Notes: generated from the sequence alone by a model not told the origin. 64,000 nt of DNA from Haemaphysalis longicornis (GCA_013339765.2 JABSTR010001174.1:56001-120000), one strand, 5' to 3'; counted from the stretch's first letter, positions 42,080-54,490 are shown. Translations and numbers: made by a program.

Positions 42080-44579
42080 AAGACAAGCAAGGCAATGTCA
42101 TCACAAATAGGGATAAAATATTCACAGTAGCCAAGGAGTTCTGCCCCATATTCACTTTGTCCAAAACAATGAACAGGAACACTAGTATATTTACTGCAGA
42201 GGCATATGGTATCCTGCTAGCTTTGAACCACATTCTCCAAAACAAAAATTAAGACCTCAGTTATTTACACAGACTCGCTGAGTGTTTGTTACAAAGCTTT
42301 CATCTCTGAAGGCTAGTAAAAACCCAGCTTTTAATGCGTTCTAAGAGCTCTGTACTCGGCTTTAGTCTCCAGCTTGGCTGTCACAGTGTGCTGGGTTTCC
42401 GGGCCACTGTGGCATTGCTGGAAATGAAGCCGCTGACCAAAGTGCTGCAGCTGCTGCCCTTCGTGAAAGCATAGATATTAAGCTGGTTCCATATGAAGAC
42501 CTCAAACCTTATGTGAGGAGGAAGCTGCGAGAGCACTGGGCAACAACAATGGGATAAAGCAATAAGCAACAAATTACATGTCATTAAACCTAAAATTGAA
42601 AAACCTCCCTCTGAGAAACATGCTAGATCAATAGAAGTGGCCTTATGCAGACTTAGAATCGGCCACACACACATCACACATTCATACCTGTTGACTGACA
42701 CAAACAAGCCACGGTGCCATCGATGTGGAGGGCAGCTATCTGTCCTTCATGTGCTTATTGAATGCAAGATGTGCAACATTGAAAGGAAACGTCACTTTAA
42801 TGAAGTTTACACATATAATACATTTCCCTTGCCACCCTTCATTATTTCTTGCAGACCATCCCATGTTCTCTTACAAAAAAGTTTTTAGCTACTTTGCAGA
42901 CGTAGATTTTTTAAAACACATATCTTATTGCCAATAACCTCACCTGTGCTCATGACGTGTTGCAAAACAGTGGCGGGACCTGAGGCTTTACACCTTAGGT
43001 GCCTGCACTCGCTGTGTTTTATGTGACCCTATATAGGCACCCTTTCTCTTAGTACAGTTAAACCTTGATGTAACGAAGTCGGTAAAATTCGTAATTCACT
43101 TCATTACATTGAAATTTCGCTACATTGAAATTCGCGGTTTCAATGAAGTGTTCATCCCGTGAAGCATTTCCTGCAAAAGAAAACGTGGCGCGCATACACA
43201 GCTGGCGCACTATTTCTGTTTTTTATCGGAGCTTAATCGTCTACGCGGGCATCAGAGTTAACTGCATGGAGTGTTTTCCCCCCCCGCAAAAACATGCCCT
43301 GCAAGCCACAGGCGCGCTGATGCAGCCGCGGAGAAAACCCGCACGATGTGAGTAGCTCCAGCGACCGCTTTCGCTCGCTGAAATGCAACTCGAGGGGCAT
43401 GCGAGAAAAAAAGCGGATAACATGGGCGAAATTTTCACTGTAAAGCGTCATACGCGCCCGCTTACGAAAGCGCCCATCCAAATATCCTCGGCATCCCGAG
43501 CGCTTCGAAGCTCCTGCCATAGGGTGCGCGCCTGCCCATTAGCGAAACTGGTCAGGCTCCTTCCCGCTGCCCGCGTGCAGCGCGAGTCACTTCCTGGCGC
43601 AGAAGCCACCGCCGGCGCGCAAATCGCGGACGCGGGTGTGAAAAAAAAACGTGCGCGCAAGGCTCATAAAGATTCACAATGCTTGCTGGACGATGAAACC
43701 CAACAAGCATGAGCGAACTCGAACGAAGGGCAAAGCGGCGGAATGCGGCGGCGGCGGCCCCACAAGAGGCGATGAGGCTTACCACCCGCGGAAGATGTTT
43801 TGTGGGCGCTTTCGTAAGCGGCGCCGCAATGACGTTTTACTGTGAAAATTTCGCCCACGTTATCCACTTTTTTTTCTCGCGTGCCCCTCTCATTTGCCCT
43901 TTGAGTTGCGTTTCAGCAAGCGGTTGGAAGGGGTCGCCGGAGCTACTCACATCGTGCAGGTGGTCTCCGCGGCTGCGTCAGCGCGCCTGTGGCTTGCGGG
44001 GCGCGTTTTGAGTTTTTGCGGGGAGAAAACGCTCCATGCGGTTCATGCTGATGCCCGCGTAGACGCTTAAGCTACGACAGAAGCAGAAACAGTGCACCAG
44101 CCGTGTATGCACACCACGCAGTTTGTAGGCAAGGGGCTCGCTCACAGACTCGTGGCTTGCTGCATCTGCAGCATTGGGCGGCCCGTGTTGCCATGAGAAC
44201 CCGCATTATGGCGCTTGCGTCTCCCAAAATCTACCTCTACAACTTAAATTTCGTGCCTAGTTGTCCATGAAACTTCGTTACATTAAAATTCCGGCACACG
44301 GGACTTCGTTACACAGAGGGTGAAAATACATGGTGTGCATACACTTAAACTTACGAAAAATTGCGTGATTCGTTACATTGAGGGTTTCGTTACATTGAAG
44401 TTTGTTACATCGAGGTTTAACTGTATACTCATGTTTTATCATGGCCCTATAGACCATTTCTCTTAGAAAATTTTTCATCTAGTGCCTTTATTACAAATCT
44501 TTCTCATCTCATTCACGATCGTCATGGCGCTCTTTGCCTTTGTCGGCCTTGCGCCATTAAACCTGAAATCATCATCATC
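42080..44579 (+). pseudogene. I-type LINE remnant (RNase H to 3' end), split by a Tigger-like element
   Basis: The first part 42080-42940 shows RNase H pieces (SIFTAEAYGILLALN, VTDSLS-like text in another frame) and the C-terminal Cys/His region (CRLRIGHTHITHSYLL, CHRCGGQLSVLHVLIEC). The 3' UTR continues to 43054 and resumes at 44424. It ends ATGGCGCTCTTTGCC, GCGCCATTAAACC and ATCATCATC at about 44579, closely like the 3' end of the LINE at 51373. Many frameshifts are present. Confidence 0.75.
43055..44423. mobile_element. Tigger-like foldback element (1369 bp) in LINE 3' UTR
   Basis: The ends are CAGTTAAACCTTGATGTAACG and ATCGAGGTTTAACTG; TA lies at 43053-43054 and 44424-44425. About 43228-43490 and 43790-44075 are diverged inverted copies of the shared GC-rich core, giving arms of about 270 bp. 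No transposase is present. Confidence 0.8.
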
Positions 44580-44582
44580 AGC

Positions 44583-46178
44583 CGAGGAGTTCTATAGGGA
44601 TTTTTACAGTAGGTGGGACATCCAGGATAATGCCGAAAGAGACAGTAGTTCAGAGGAGATAGACATCCCACCAGCAACGGCCAAGTAAGGAAGGCTTTGA
44701 AAGAAATGAAAGGGGGCAAAGCACCTGGTGAGGATCAGATAACAGCTGACCTCTTGAAGGATGGCCGAGAAATTGTATTTGAAAATAACTGGCAAACCTG
44801 ATACGCAATGCCTAATGACCGCAATGGTACCGGAATCTTGGAAGAACGCGAACACCATCCTAACCCATAAGAAAGGTGACATGAAGGACTCGAAAAATTA
44901 CAGGCCGATCAGCTTACTGTCAGTCGTCTACAAGGTACTTACGAAGGTAATCGCTAACAGAATTTCTGCATCCTTAGATTTCAGTCAACCTAAAGAACAA
45001 GCAGGGTTCCGTAAAGGTTATTCAACAATGGACCATATTCATACGATCAGTTAGGTGATAGAGAACTGCGCTGAGTATACTGAACCCCTATATATAGCCC
45101 TCATAGATTATGAGAAAGCATTTGACTCGATCGAAACCTCAGCAGTCTTTCAGGCATTACGGAACCAGGGGGTAGATGAGCATTATGTAAGAATATTAGA
45201 GGATATCTACAATGGGTCCAGAGCTAGCATTATCCTCCATAAGGAGAGCAGTAAAATACCTATAAGGAAGGGTGTCAGACAAGGAGACACAATCTCTCCA
45301 ATGTTATTCACAGCATGTTTACAAGAAGTATTCAGAACGTTGTATTGGGAACAGGTGGGAGTAAGGGTTAATGGAGAATGCCTCAGTAGCCTCACATTTG
45401 CTGATGACGCTGCCTTAAGTAACTCGGGGGACGAATTGCAAAGCATGCTTTCCGCACTGGACGAACAGAGTAGAACCGTGGGCCTGAAAATTAATATGCA
45501 GAAAACCAAAGTAATGATCAATAAATTCGGGACAGCACAGCGGTTTGACATAGGTGGTGAGGCAGTGGAAGTGGTAAGCGAATGTATCTACTTAGGCCAA
45601 GTTGTGACCCCAGATCCCAACCATGAGGCAGAGATAATTAGAAGGATCAGAATGGGGTGGGGTGCATATGCAGATATTCTCAGATAATGAATAGCAGCCT
45701 ACCATTGTCGCTGAAGAAGAAAGTGTACGACAGCTGCATCTTACCGGTACTCACCTACGGGGCAGAAACTGGGAGGCTCACTCCAAGAGAGTTCAACTTA
45801 AATTGAGGACGACTCAGCGAGCAATGGAACGGAAGGTGATAGGTGTAACATTAAGGGACAAGAAGAGAGCGGAGTGGGTCAGGGAACAAACGCGTGTTAA
45901 GGGCATACTAGTAGATATTAAGAAGAAGAAATGGACGTGGGCAGGGCAGGTAATGCGAAGGCAAGGATAACCGTTGGTCATTAAGGGTAACAGAGTGGAT
46001 CCCTAGAGAAGGCAAGCGTTGCAGGGGGCGGCAGAAGAAAGTTAGATGGGGCAGATGAGATCAGGAAGTTTGCGGGGATAAATTGGTCGCAGTTAGCACA
46101 GGACCGGGGTAATTGGAGATTAATGGGAGAGGCCTTTGCCCTGCAGTGGGCGTAGATAGGCTGGTGATGATGATGATG
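44583..46178 (+). pseudogene. RTE-type LINE, reverse transcriptase and 3' end (copy 3)
   Basis: The order of blocks is YRPISLLSVVYKVLTKVI, AGFRKGYSTMDHIHT, DYEKAFDSIETSA, GVRQGDTISPMLF and an intact FADDAAL catalytic block near 45402. A C-terminal tail follows, then 3' end GCAGTGGGCGTAGATAGGC and a GATGATGATGATGA tail at about 46160-46177. An in-frame TAG near 45052 and frameshifts near 44700 and 45690 break it, and the endonuclease part is absent. It is the best reference in the window for the interrupted RTE copies. It begins directly after the LINE 3' end at 44579. Confidence 0.85.
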
Positions 46179-48654
46179 AGACAACCAGGAAGGCAAAGAA
46201 CAACCAGCTGAATCTGTGCTCACGCTACTTATATCCTGGCACAGCCGAGCTAAGCCATTGCTAATTTTTTCACTCTAGTGTTACCACTGGGATATCAACG
46301 CACTTCTCCGCTGCACCCGCCTGGCACTGGGTCAGTTATGGCAGCCGTCACACCAAGTAAACTCTTTGTTTTGTTACCCTGCTCTTTGTTTTTTGCTAAA
46401 AGAAACGTTATGCCTCAAGGACACGGTTTTTGGCGCATCTGCGCCAGAGGTGTCCTGGCGCTCATTGAGTGAGACGTCGCAAGTAAAAAAAGTTGAAAAC
46501 ATGGATTTCTTTTTTTAGAAGGACCACAAAGGCTGAAAAGTACCTGGTGAGGCCGCAGAATGCGAAGACACCTTTTCATCAAAGCGCGAAGCCAGAAAAG
46601 CAACCAGAGTTGCGTATCACATGGCGCAGAGACGCGTATCGAATGCGTGAATTCAGCCACTTCTAACTTCAGTAAAACAAAATGATGCAGCATGTTTTTC
46701 GGTAGTATTGTTGACCCTCATGGGGAGTCTCGTTTCCCTAACCTTGAAGAAAATTAAGATGGGTTTGTTTGTTTTTTTGTTGTTGTTGTTTTGATTTTTA
46801 AAGTTGCGCATTTTTAGAAAAAGCACTGCAATCTTTTTTTGCGGATATATTTATATTTTTTCTAGACAAACGATATTTCAGGGCCGTGTTTGCAAATATC
46901 TGGTCGACATTATCCATCACTGACAAGTTGGTCACAATTACAGATACGAAGATAGGGGGCATCAAATTTGACGATAGTCTGACGTCTGGCGCAGTTCCAT
47001 AATTTTTTTTCGAATTTTCTTGTTCACAGCAGAACGCAAAATTTGTTTTGACCTCTTTGTCATTTTGGTGTAGTTTTTGTTTTCAAAGAAATTTTAGCCT
47101 GAACGATCAAACCTTGCCGTACGCAAAGCCCCGAAGTTCGAAAAAATCTGCAGTCGCTGGAAATTGCGCGTCACCCGCGCCACCTTTGCAAATTTTTTTC
47201 TCGCAAAGTATGCATGCTAGAGGAAAATGGATTGCAGTTTTAAGCTATTCTCTGGCTTGCGCATAAGTCGTAAAAATATGGGGAAAACTAAAAATGTGCG
47301 TGTCCACGCAGTTTGTTGTCTCATGGAGAATCACCCTGTACCTTTCTTTGCCAGTAACGTTTCTTCTCCATGAAAGGACGTGGAAATGATAGTTCACCTG
47401 GGCCCGTGTTTTTTTTTTAGCTCTTGCTAATCAACACAGTGTATGGCATGTCCGAGCAATGTGCCTGGACTTTGGTAAATTGAAAGTGTCCAAAATTATT
47501 TCGACAGATTGCGAAGAAAGATGCGTGGTTTTCATCTGGGCAAAGTTTAGGAAATGAAGTAAATTTTATCACAAATTTAATTAAAAAAGGTCCGTCATGT
47601 CGAGGTTTCACTGTATAATGAATGCACCAGAGGTCATCAAACTTCTTCAGTGTTTGTTTACTCGTGCGTTAAGAACATAGAATGCGTCAACACGTTTCCC
47701 TGTTGTTGTACCTGAGGGGCACGTCTGCTGACCTGAAAAGGCGTAGATAGCTGTTATGTTGGCAGAAGCTCGCCTGCGATGCCTGTTATCCGATAGGCTT
47801 GGGCACCAACACTTCCGCGTGCTTTGCCTGACCTTGAAAAGGCCTCTTGATAAAGAGAGGGTAACGCTCGCGACAAAGTTAAGATAAGTTTGCGGAAGTT
47901 GGGACAACGCTATGTCCACTGCAAAACAGTCGAACTTTCTTTTGTCGCTGGCAATAGGGACACTGGAATGGAGGAGAAAAGCGAGTGCGACGGTGGCTGT
48001 GGTGATGCGTGCATCGTTGAACCGTGCTTATTGTGCTGAGGCTGCTCTTTGGGGAAAAATTGCAATCCACAGCTCAACTGTAGTTGCGAGATTTCTCAAT
48101 TACTGGCACAGGTTATACGGATTAAAAAACAGTACGTGGTTGTGTTACGAAGTCCGCTGTCTTTTTTTCAAGAGCACCCAGCAAACTTCAAGCCAGCTTC
48201 GAATGAGCCTTCCGGCCAGAATGTGTAGACAGGGTCGCAGCTTGCCAATGGAGAAGCTGGCTGCCAACCTGGTACCCAAGTCAACTGCACTAACCACGTC
48301 TGACTTTTGCTGCTCGAGGTTGCATATACACACACACATGCACCCAACCCTACGTGTAGAGAGGGATCGAGAATGAAGCCTTAGTGGTGTGAATCCCTGG
48401 GGCAGTGAAGTATACAGTCTACACTCATTACAAAGGACACTCTTAATCCGGAAAAAAAAGTCCGCTGTAGCCAAAGTATGCAGTATCCGACCGAGGTTGA
48501 TGGGGGGTATATGAGCGCAAAAGTGCGAACTTTGACCAGTACTGCACATACATGCTACAGACACTATGTTCTTTGTACGTACCTGCAGCACTTCTGCGCG
48601 GCAATCACGCGGGGGAAAGAATCTTCTAAAATCCCTGTTTTTGATGCTTAGCAC
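46179..48654. other. Intron 5, mostly unassigned
   Basis: About 47597-47616 is an orphan Tigger-like end (CGAGGTTTCACTGTA). About 48413-48510 is another (TACAGTCTACACTCATTAC with GTCCGCTGTAGCC). No partner ends or genes are seen. Confidence 0.4.
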
Positions 48655-49012
48655 CTAATTTACTGCTTGTTAAACTTTGGTGTTTGAAATGGGCTTTCAA
48701 AATAGTTCCTTGCCGCTTAATGAGCCGTAAAATTTAATTCAAGCAGCGCATCAAAAAACTGATTCTCTTATTGCACTCACCAGGGTTCGTAGTATTGGAA
48801 AACCTAAAGGTTACAGTTCTATGACTAACACTGTTTTGTCTATTGTTCCTCCAGAAATGGCTAATTATCTTGGGAACTAATTGACGGGCTCCAAAAATAG
48901 TGGCATATTTGAAATCAGTGGGGGGAAAGCAGCGAGACTTCAAGTTTCACAGAGTTTACTTGAAAAATTGAAAGGAGCTGTTTTAAGAGCAGCGTCCCCT
49001 TTTAAGCGAGGT
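48655..49012 (-). repeat. Interspersed repeat F, copy 3
   Basis: About 48735-49012 is the reverse complement of copies at 32684 and 40866, ending GTTTTAAGAGCAGCGTCCCC. About 48655-48730 is in the opposite sense, making a small foldback. Confidence 0.6.
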
Positions 49013-49434
49013 AGGCCTACTGGGCTTACCTGCGACATGCGATCACAGGGCCAAAGGCCTTGTCCTGAACTGAGCAGCGGCGGGGTGGATGGCAATCAGA
49101 CAGTGTCCACCCTCGCAAAGCACGCGTGCCACGTTTAATGGGTGTGGTTAAGGGAGGGTTAAGAACAAAGATTGTGGTGGGGCACTTATTGCTTGCTGGT
49201 GCGCCGGCCTGCAAGACGACTAGCGACGTGATGTGGCTCATGGGGCGAATAAACACGCCACTGAAGGCCGCACTTGCTGGATGAGCCGAAGGGGTTCTAT
49301 AGGGTCCCCACAAGTACACAGGCTGTGGTGAAATTCCCTCGCTTCCTTTGCACGTCCGTGTGGCTCCTTGTTGACGAGGCGCATTGCTCCATCCAGTCCA
49401 GTCCAACTCATTGTAGCTTTGGGACTTCAAATTA
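49013..49434. other. Intron 5, unassigned
   Basis: No feature is recognised. Confidence 0.35.
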
Positions 49435-50119
49435 CCGTATTTACTTGCATAATGATCGCACGCGCGTAATGATCGCAACCCTGAAGTTTTGTCGTCAAAA
49501 TACAACGTTTTTTATTTCCCGCGCAACGATCGCATCCTGAACTTGCCGTGTGCGGGCCAAGTCTAGCTGGCGATGGTCGTGCTTACCCATGTTTCCTCCT
49601 CTTTCAAAGCGGACATGGCGACGTTGTTGCCGCAAACTTTCTGATGTTAGCGATATCGGCAGGCATGAGTTCATTATTGGTGCGGAAGAAACTCTCACTA
49701 TGTGTGCATAATGTGCTCACAAGAGAAAGAAAAAAACACGCTCAGCTTGCTGCGTCGGCAGCCGTGTCTGTTTTGATGTCCCGCACTGCGACAGCAGCAG
49801 CCACTTATTGGTCGACCTGTTCTCACCTCACAGGAAACTCGTTCCGGCGCGTTCCGTAATTCATAAAAACACTGCATTATGCGTCACTTTTCAATGTGGC
49901 TGGCGGTGGTCCGTGGAGTTTTTATTATGTTTTTATTTATTGTGGTTATTATGCATGTTCGTGAGACCTATCCTAAAAAATTCTGACCTGCAACTTACGT
50001 GTGTTTCTTGCGCTGAAACTTCTTTCGCAAAAAAATTTACCTCGCGTAATGAATGCACCCCTAAATTTGCATCATATTTTGGGGGGAAAAAAGTGCGATC
50101 ATTACGCGAGTAAATACAG
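49435..50119. mobile_element. MITE, CCGTATTTACTNGC ends (685 bp)
   Basis: The left end is CCGTATTTACTTGCATAATG with ATCGCAC; the right end reads GTGCGATCATTACGCGAGTAAATACAG, a TIR of about 27 bp. TA is on the left (49433-49434); the right flank is TG, probably decayed. It ends about 100 bp before the exon F acceptor. No transposase is present. Confidence 0.75.
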
Positions 50120-50222
50120 TGCCAAGAAGGGGCTGTGCTGAAGTCTCACTCATCGCAAGTTGTGCCATACTGAGTGTAATGAACAGAAGAAAGCTAACGA
50201 GCCCCTGCGCATGTGCGCGCAG

Positions 50223-50447
50223 GTGCTGCTGCTGAACGCCGACTGCCCGACCTCCCTGGCGGCCGTGAAGAACCACAGCGGCGACACGGCCCTGCACATG
50301 GCCTGCCGCTCCCGTCCGCAAGGGCAGGGGCAGGACAGGGAGAACGCACTGGTGCGGCTCCTGGTGCGCCACGGGGCGCCCCTGGAGGTGATGAACAACA
50401 ACGGCCTGCACCCGACCGACCTGCTCAGCCCTGAGCGGGCACTCGAG
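50223..50447 (+). CDS. Exon F of IkB-zeta-like ankyrin gene (last exon seen)
   Basis: A branch-point-like CTAAC (about 50194) and the acceptor GCGCGCAG precede the exon. It encodes VLLLNADCPTSLAAVKNHSG, then the repeat DTALHMACRSRP with a Gln/Gly-rich insertion, and a final repeat with LVRLLVRHGAPLEVMNNNG. It ends HPTDLLSPERALE. The repeat layout again matches the last repeats of IkB-zeta-type proteins. GTGAGG at 50448 is a good donor. Alternatively translation runs on through VRKRQQRCF to a stop at 50523-50525, which would give an end of the usual IkB-zeta length. Confidence 0.9.
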
Positions 50448-51372
50448 GTGAGGAAGCGGCAGCAGCGCTGCTTCAGCCGAACCGCCTCTCCTCGCTTCCC
50501 AAGTGGAGTTAGTTGTCCAGCGTGACAGAAGGCGCTTGATGTTTCATTATTCATCTCTTAAACCGAGCTTACAGGTGTTTTGAGGTGAAAATTTGAAAGG
50601 ACAGCCATTTTTCAGCCTAATGGTATTTGTGTTTGAAGCCATTTTCCACTTTGAGTGAGCTTTTGTTCCACGGAACCACTTATTTTTTAGAAAAGCATAA
50701 CTCAATGCCCTGAAGTGCTAATTTTGACTTGCTCACTGTTCTTAAATGATGTGGCAGACAGCCACCTTGTTGTATTGTTTTTTTTTTATTATTATTTTTT
50801 TCTACTGTGTGGCACAATGGACTCGACTCGTTAGCAAAAAAAAGAATAAACAAAAACGTGGAAATTGACTGTACTACATTTGTTGGTGCTCACCACGTGC
50901 CGAAATGGGTGGTTCTCAATGGCTCGGGCAGTTAGATGCGGCTGCCGTTTGCAGTCTGGGCGCAGCAATTTGGGTGTCAGCATGGTACAGATGTGAAGCA
51001 CAGCCGAGCAAGTACCGCGGTGCTCACACTTGAACAAAAAATGCAAAAGGTACGCAGCAACCAGGCTGGTCGGCTTCAGGAACCTTTGGCTGATGTCAGA
51101 AGCGACTGTCAATCCGCGGCAGTTGGAAGGCTCTCAGCGCAGCCGTACGTGGTCGGTGACATGGAGCCGTCAGCATCGGCACAAACCAACACCGCTGTTG
51201 ATCTGTTGCCTATCAGCCAACTCTTTGGAAAAACTGTGGGCTGTGTGTGTAGGGGCGACATGTTGGATAAAAAATTCAGAGCCCTTCCACTCCGTGAAGA
51301 GGGAAGCTGGTAAAGCTCTGACTGTGGTGGGTTTTTCAGTGGGGAATTTACATGTTGTCATTGTTGGCTGAC
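50448..51372. other. Sequence after exon F: intron or 3' UTR
   Basis: An in-frame stop lies at 50523-50525 if exon F is not spliced. AATAAA at 50845-50850 could serve as a polyadenylation signal. The final 12 bases (51361-51372) are the left target duplication of the downstream LINE. Confidence 0.45.
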
Positions 51373-51641
51373 CCCCGCACGGGGCACCTTGAGTAATCTT
51401 GGTGACGGTATTGGCAACACCGCGGACCCCGAGCCCCCATACTCATGCTGTATCCTACCGTGGCTAGGAGTTTTAAGGTGAAGGGTAGAAACCACAAACG
51501 GTGGCCGTCGGAGCCGTGGTCAAGCTCCGGCCGATGGGCTCCCTGCCTGTCTACCAGGCAGGGAGCTCCGGGACCTCTCTCGGCATCAGGGTAAACCGAG
51601 CGAAGGAAGTACCCCCGTTCCCTGCTTTTTTTCCATGCTGC

Positions 51642-53087
51642 ATGGTTCTTTCAAAATTTTCTAAACCCACTGATCGGCCCCCCAAAAGGGGCCGCACCGA
51701 AGCGAATTTTCCCCCATTGCCTGCCCTATCGTTCCAAATACCTGACAACTTTCCCCGGTTCTTGATCATCGCATCCGAAGACAGTACAAAGCCAGTGACA
51801 TCTACATCGGTTTTCTTAATAGCTAAGTGCATTGAACATGTTGTAGGAAAACACTACAAAGCCAAGAAACTGACCTCTGGAGAAATCCTTGCAGAAGTAA
51901 ACAACCCGGCTCAATCAAAAAAGCTCCTTGAACAAACCCTCATTGGCGACCTGAAAATCAAAGTCACTCCCCACCGAACGCTAAATACATCCCAAGGTGT
52001 CATATCCGAATCTGATCTCTACAATGAAACTGACTCTGACATCCTCGAGGGCCTGAGCGACCAGGGTAGTCATTGCAGCAAGGAGGATCACTATGCGTCG
52101 AGAAAATCAGGAAAATCAAAACCAAACATGTTGTCCTCACCTTTGACCGTAGTACCTTACCTGAATTTGTGAATGCAGGCTTTCTTCGTTGTACCGTCCG
52201 ACCATATGTCCCCAAACCCCGCGTCGGTGCTTAATTAAGTGCCAACGTTATGGGCACAGTACTAACAACTGCCGTGGGCGTTTAAAACGTGTGCAAAGTG
52301 CTCAGAGCACGACCACCCCAAAGAAAATTGCAACAGCACTTTGATCAAATGTCCGAACTGCGGTGGCCCGCACACAGCGTACTCAAGGACGTGTGAAACA
52401 TTCAAACTTGAGAAGAAAATACTCAATCTTAAAGTCAGCGAGAACATCTCTTACCTAGAAGCGCGTAAAAGGCTCAGCGCCTTTGCTTCTGCGAAGTATG
52501 CCGACGTGGCTCGCCGGGGGGCGGAGCAGCGTCTAGTCACTGCGGCCACCCAGTACTGTGAAGCAGACTTGGTGCCGCCCCAGCCCCCCGAGGTGCTGCC
52601 TAAGGCAGCCCAACCAGCTGACACAACACCTGTGGCACCCGCAAGTGTTGCGTCGGCCACGAATGCCAGGAGTGACGGCTCTGCCGTCGGTCCCCTTCCT
52701 CCGGCTACCGGACCTCAGGTGGCCATGGATGTAGATGTGGTGGGTCCTTCGACCACCTCTGCGTCCAACACGCAACAAACTCTGGTGGGAGGGATTCCTT
52801 CCTCCACTTCGAACATATTCCGTGTCGGAGGCCGCAAGGACTCCATCTCGTCGCTGTCCCAGCACTTAGACGAGGACATGGAAAATGGCACCGTCTCAGC
52901 CAGCGCCAAAGGCGGTGAAAGAACAGCGCTCCATGGCGGGGCGGGGAAAAAAGCCAGCAGCCCCCCGTGTCACTGGCCCAAATCATACCTAAGTGTGGTA
53001 GGTGATACATCCATCCCTAGTCTTCACCAGCCAAAATCTTCTTTAAACATTTATAGTAGCACAAATAGTTATGCAGTGGAACTGTAG
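51642..53087 (+). pseudogene. LINE ORF1, gag-like nucleic-acid-binding protein
   Basis: From the ATG at 51642 the frame runs to 52172, then continues in other frames (FDRSTLPEFVNAGFLRC, RPYVPNP). A CCHC knuckle CAKCSEHDHPKENC lies at 52290-52331, followed by a second Cys/His cluster CPNCGGPHTAYSRTC. The C-terminal Pro/Ala-rich part is open from 52341 to 53087. ORF1 proteins of I-type elements package LINE RNA. At least two frame breaks lie between 52130 and 52341. Confidence 0.8.
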
Positions 53088-54008
53088 GGGATTAATTAAA
53101 AACCTAGATGATATATATGAAAGTCCTACACAAAACTCGAGCAACCGTCCTGTGTCTACAAGAGACTCACTTGAACCCTAAGCATACCAACTTCCTAAAC
53201 CAATACTCAGTATTTAGAAGAGACAGAGACAGCTGCTCGCACTGCTCGGGTGGCGTGGCAATCGTTATGCGAAAAGCTGTCCCTTGTCAATCTATTCATT
53301 TGCGCACCGGCCTAGAAGCGGTTGCTGTTCGGGCAATTATCTTCAACAAGTTAACAACAATTTGCTCACTGTACATTCCCCCTGAATATCGTTTGTCCAG
53401 TTACGAATTTGAGTCCCTTATAGATCAACTGCCAGAACCGTTTTACTAGTTGGTGACCTTAATGCGCACAGCCCACTATGGGGATCGGAACGCACAGATT
53501 CCCGGGGCGCTTGATAGAAAACTTCCTCTTGTCCTCCGAAGCTTGTCTCTTTAACAAAAAGCAGCCGACATACTACAATACAGTACACCACACATATTCA
53601 CACATTGATCTGGCTATAGGCTCCCCCGTTCTTTTTCCGTCCATCGAATGGGAAGTGGATACAAATCCCTATGGCAGCGACCACTTCCCAGTCACCCTCA
53701 GATATTTAGAAAAATGCCCCTACAGTTACACTTCACATGCAAAGTTTAAAGAAGCTGATGCCGACTGGGCAACGTTTAAAGAGATGTCGAAACTTACTTA
53801 CACATCAATAACACACTTAGGTATTGATGAAGCGTGCTCCTTCATCACAGCACATATACTTGATGCTGCTAGCGTTTCTATTCCCCAGACCTCCGGTACC
53901 ACACCTAATCTTCAGAGGCCCTGGTGGAATGACGATTGCAAGAAGGCCAGAAATGCTCAGAATAAGGCCTGGGGGTCCTCCGCAGGTATCCTACTACAGA
54001 AGACATAA
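53071..54008 (+). pseudogene. LINE endonuclease domain
   Basis: It starts MQWNCRGLIKN, followed in shifted frames by CLQETHL (about 53155), GDLNAHSPLWGS (about 53453), HIDLAIGS and SDHFPVTLRY (about 53680). These are the catalytic blocks of AP-type LINE endonucleases (Glu in QETH, Asp/Asn in GDLNAH, Asp/His in SDH). Frame breaks near 53105 and 53447 disable it. It continues across the hAT insertion at 54086-55495. Confidence 0.85.
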
Positions 54009-54331
54009 TTTTCTTCAAGCGCGCAAAAGCCATGGGACGGCGAATCTGACTTCAGCCAAAAACAAATAGTTGGAGGTCTTTTCTATAGGGGTGTGCGAAT
54101 ATCAATTTTTTTAATTTCGAAGCGAATTCGAATAATAAAAACAAAGTTCGAATCGAATCGAATATTTTTCGAATATTTTTCGAATACGAATACTTATTGT
54201 TTTTTGTAAAATTAAAGTTTTCACCATCTAGAGACACAAAAACTGCAACTTTATTGCACAACAAATCATACAAAGTAAAATTAGAAATTACACAATACCA
54301 TTGCACTCAACAGGTTAAGGTCTGCACTCAC

Positions 54332-54470
54332 TTAAATGTTAACATGGAGAAAGGTTAACTGCTCGACATGTTCGGGGAGCAGTGACAACCTCCTGCTCGT
54401 CACGACTCCACCAGATACCGAAAGCAGCCGCTCACTTGAGACACTAGTGGCTGGCATGCCCGAGCCCGTG
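54332..54470 (-). pseudogene. hAT transposase C-terminal dimerisation motif
   Basis: The last 40 residues read PATSVSSERLLSVSGG, then VTSRRLSLLPEHVEQL and FLHVNI before the stop. This is the characteristic hAT C-terminal (dimerisation) signature. Upstream coding is replaced by the Tigger-like insertion that starts at 54491. Confidence 0.85.
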
Positions 54471-54490
54471 CACATTACCGCGCGCTGATA

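Noticed and set aside
40866..49012. One giant element bounded by repeat F copies at 40866 and 48655
   Set aside because: The copies face each other, but each is internally complete and the family also occurs singly at 32684, so separate insertions are more likely.
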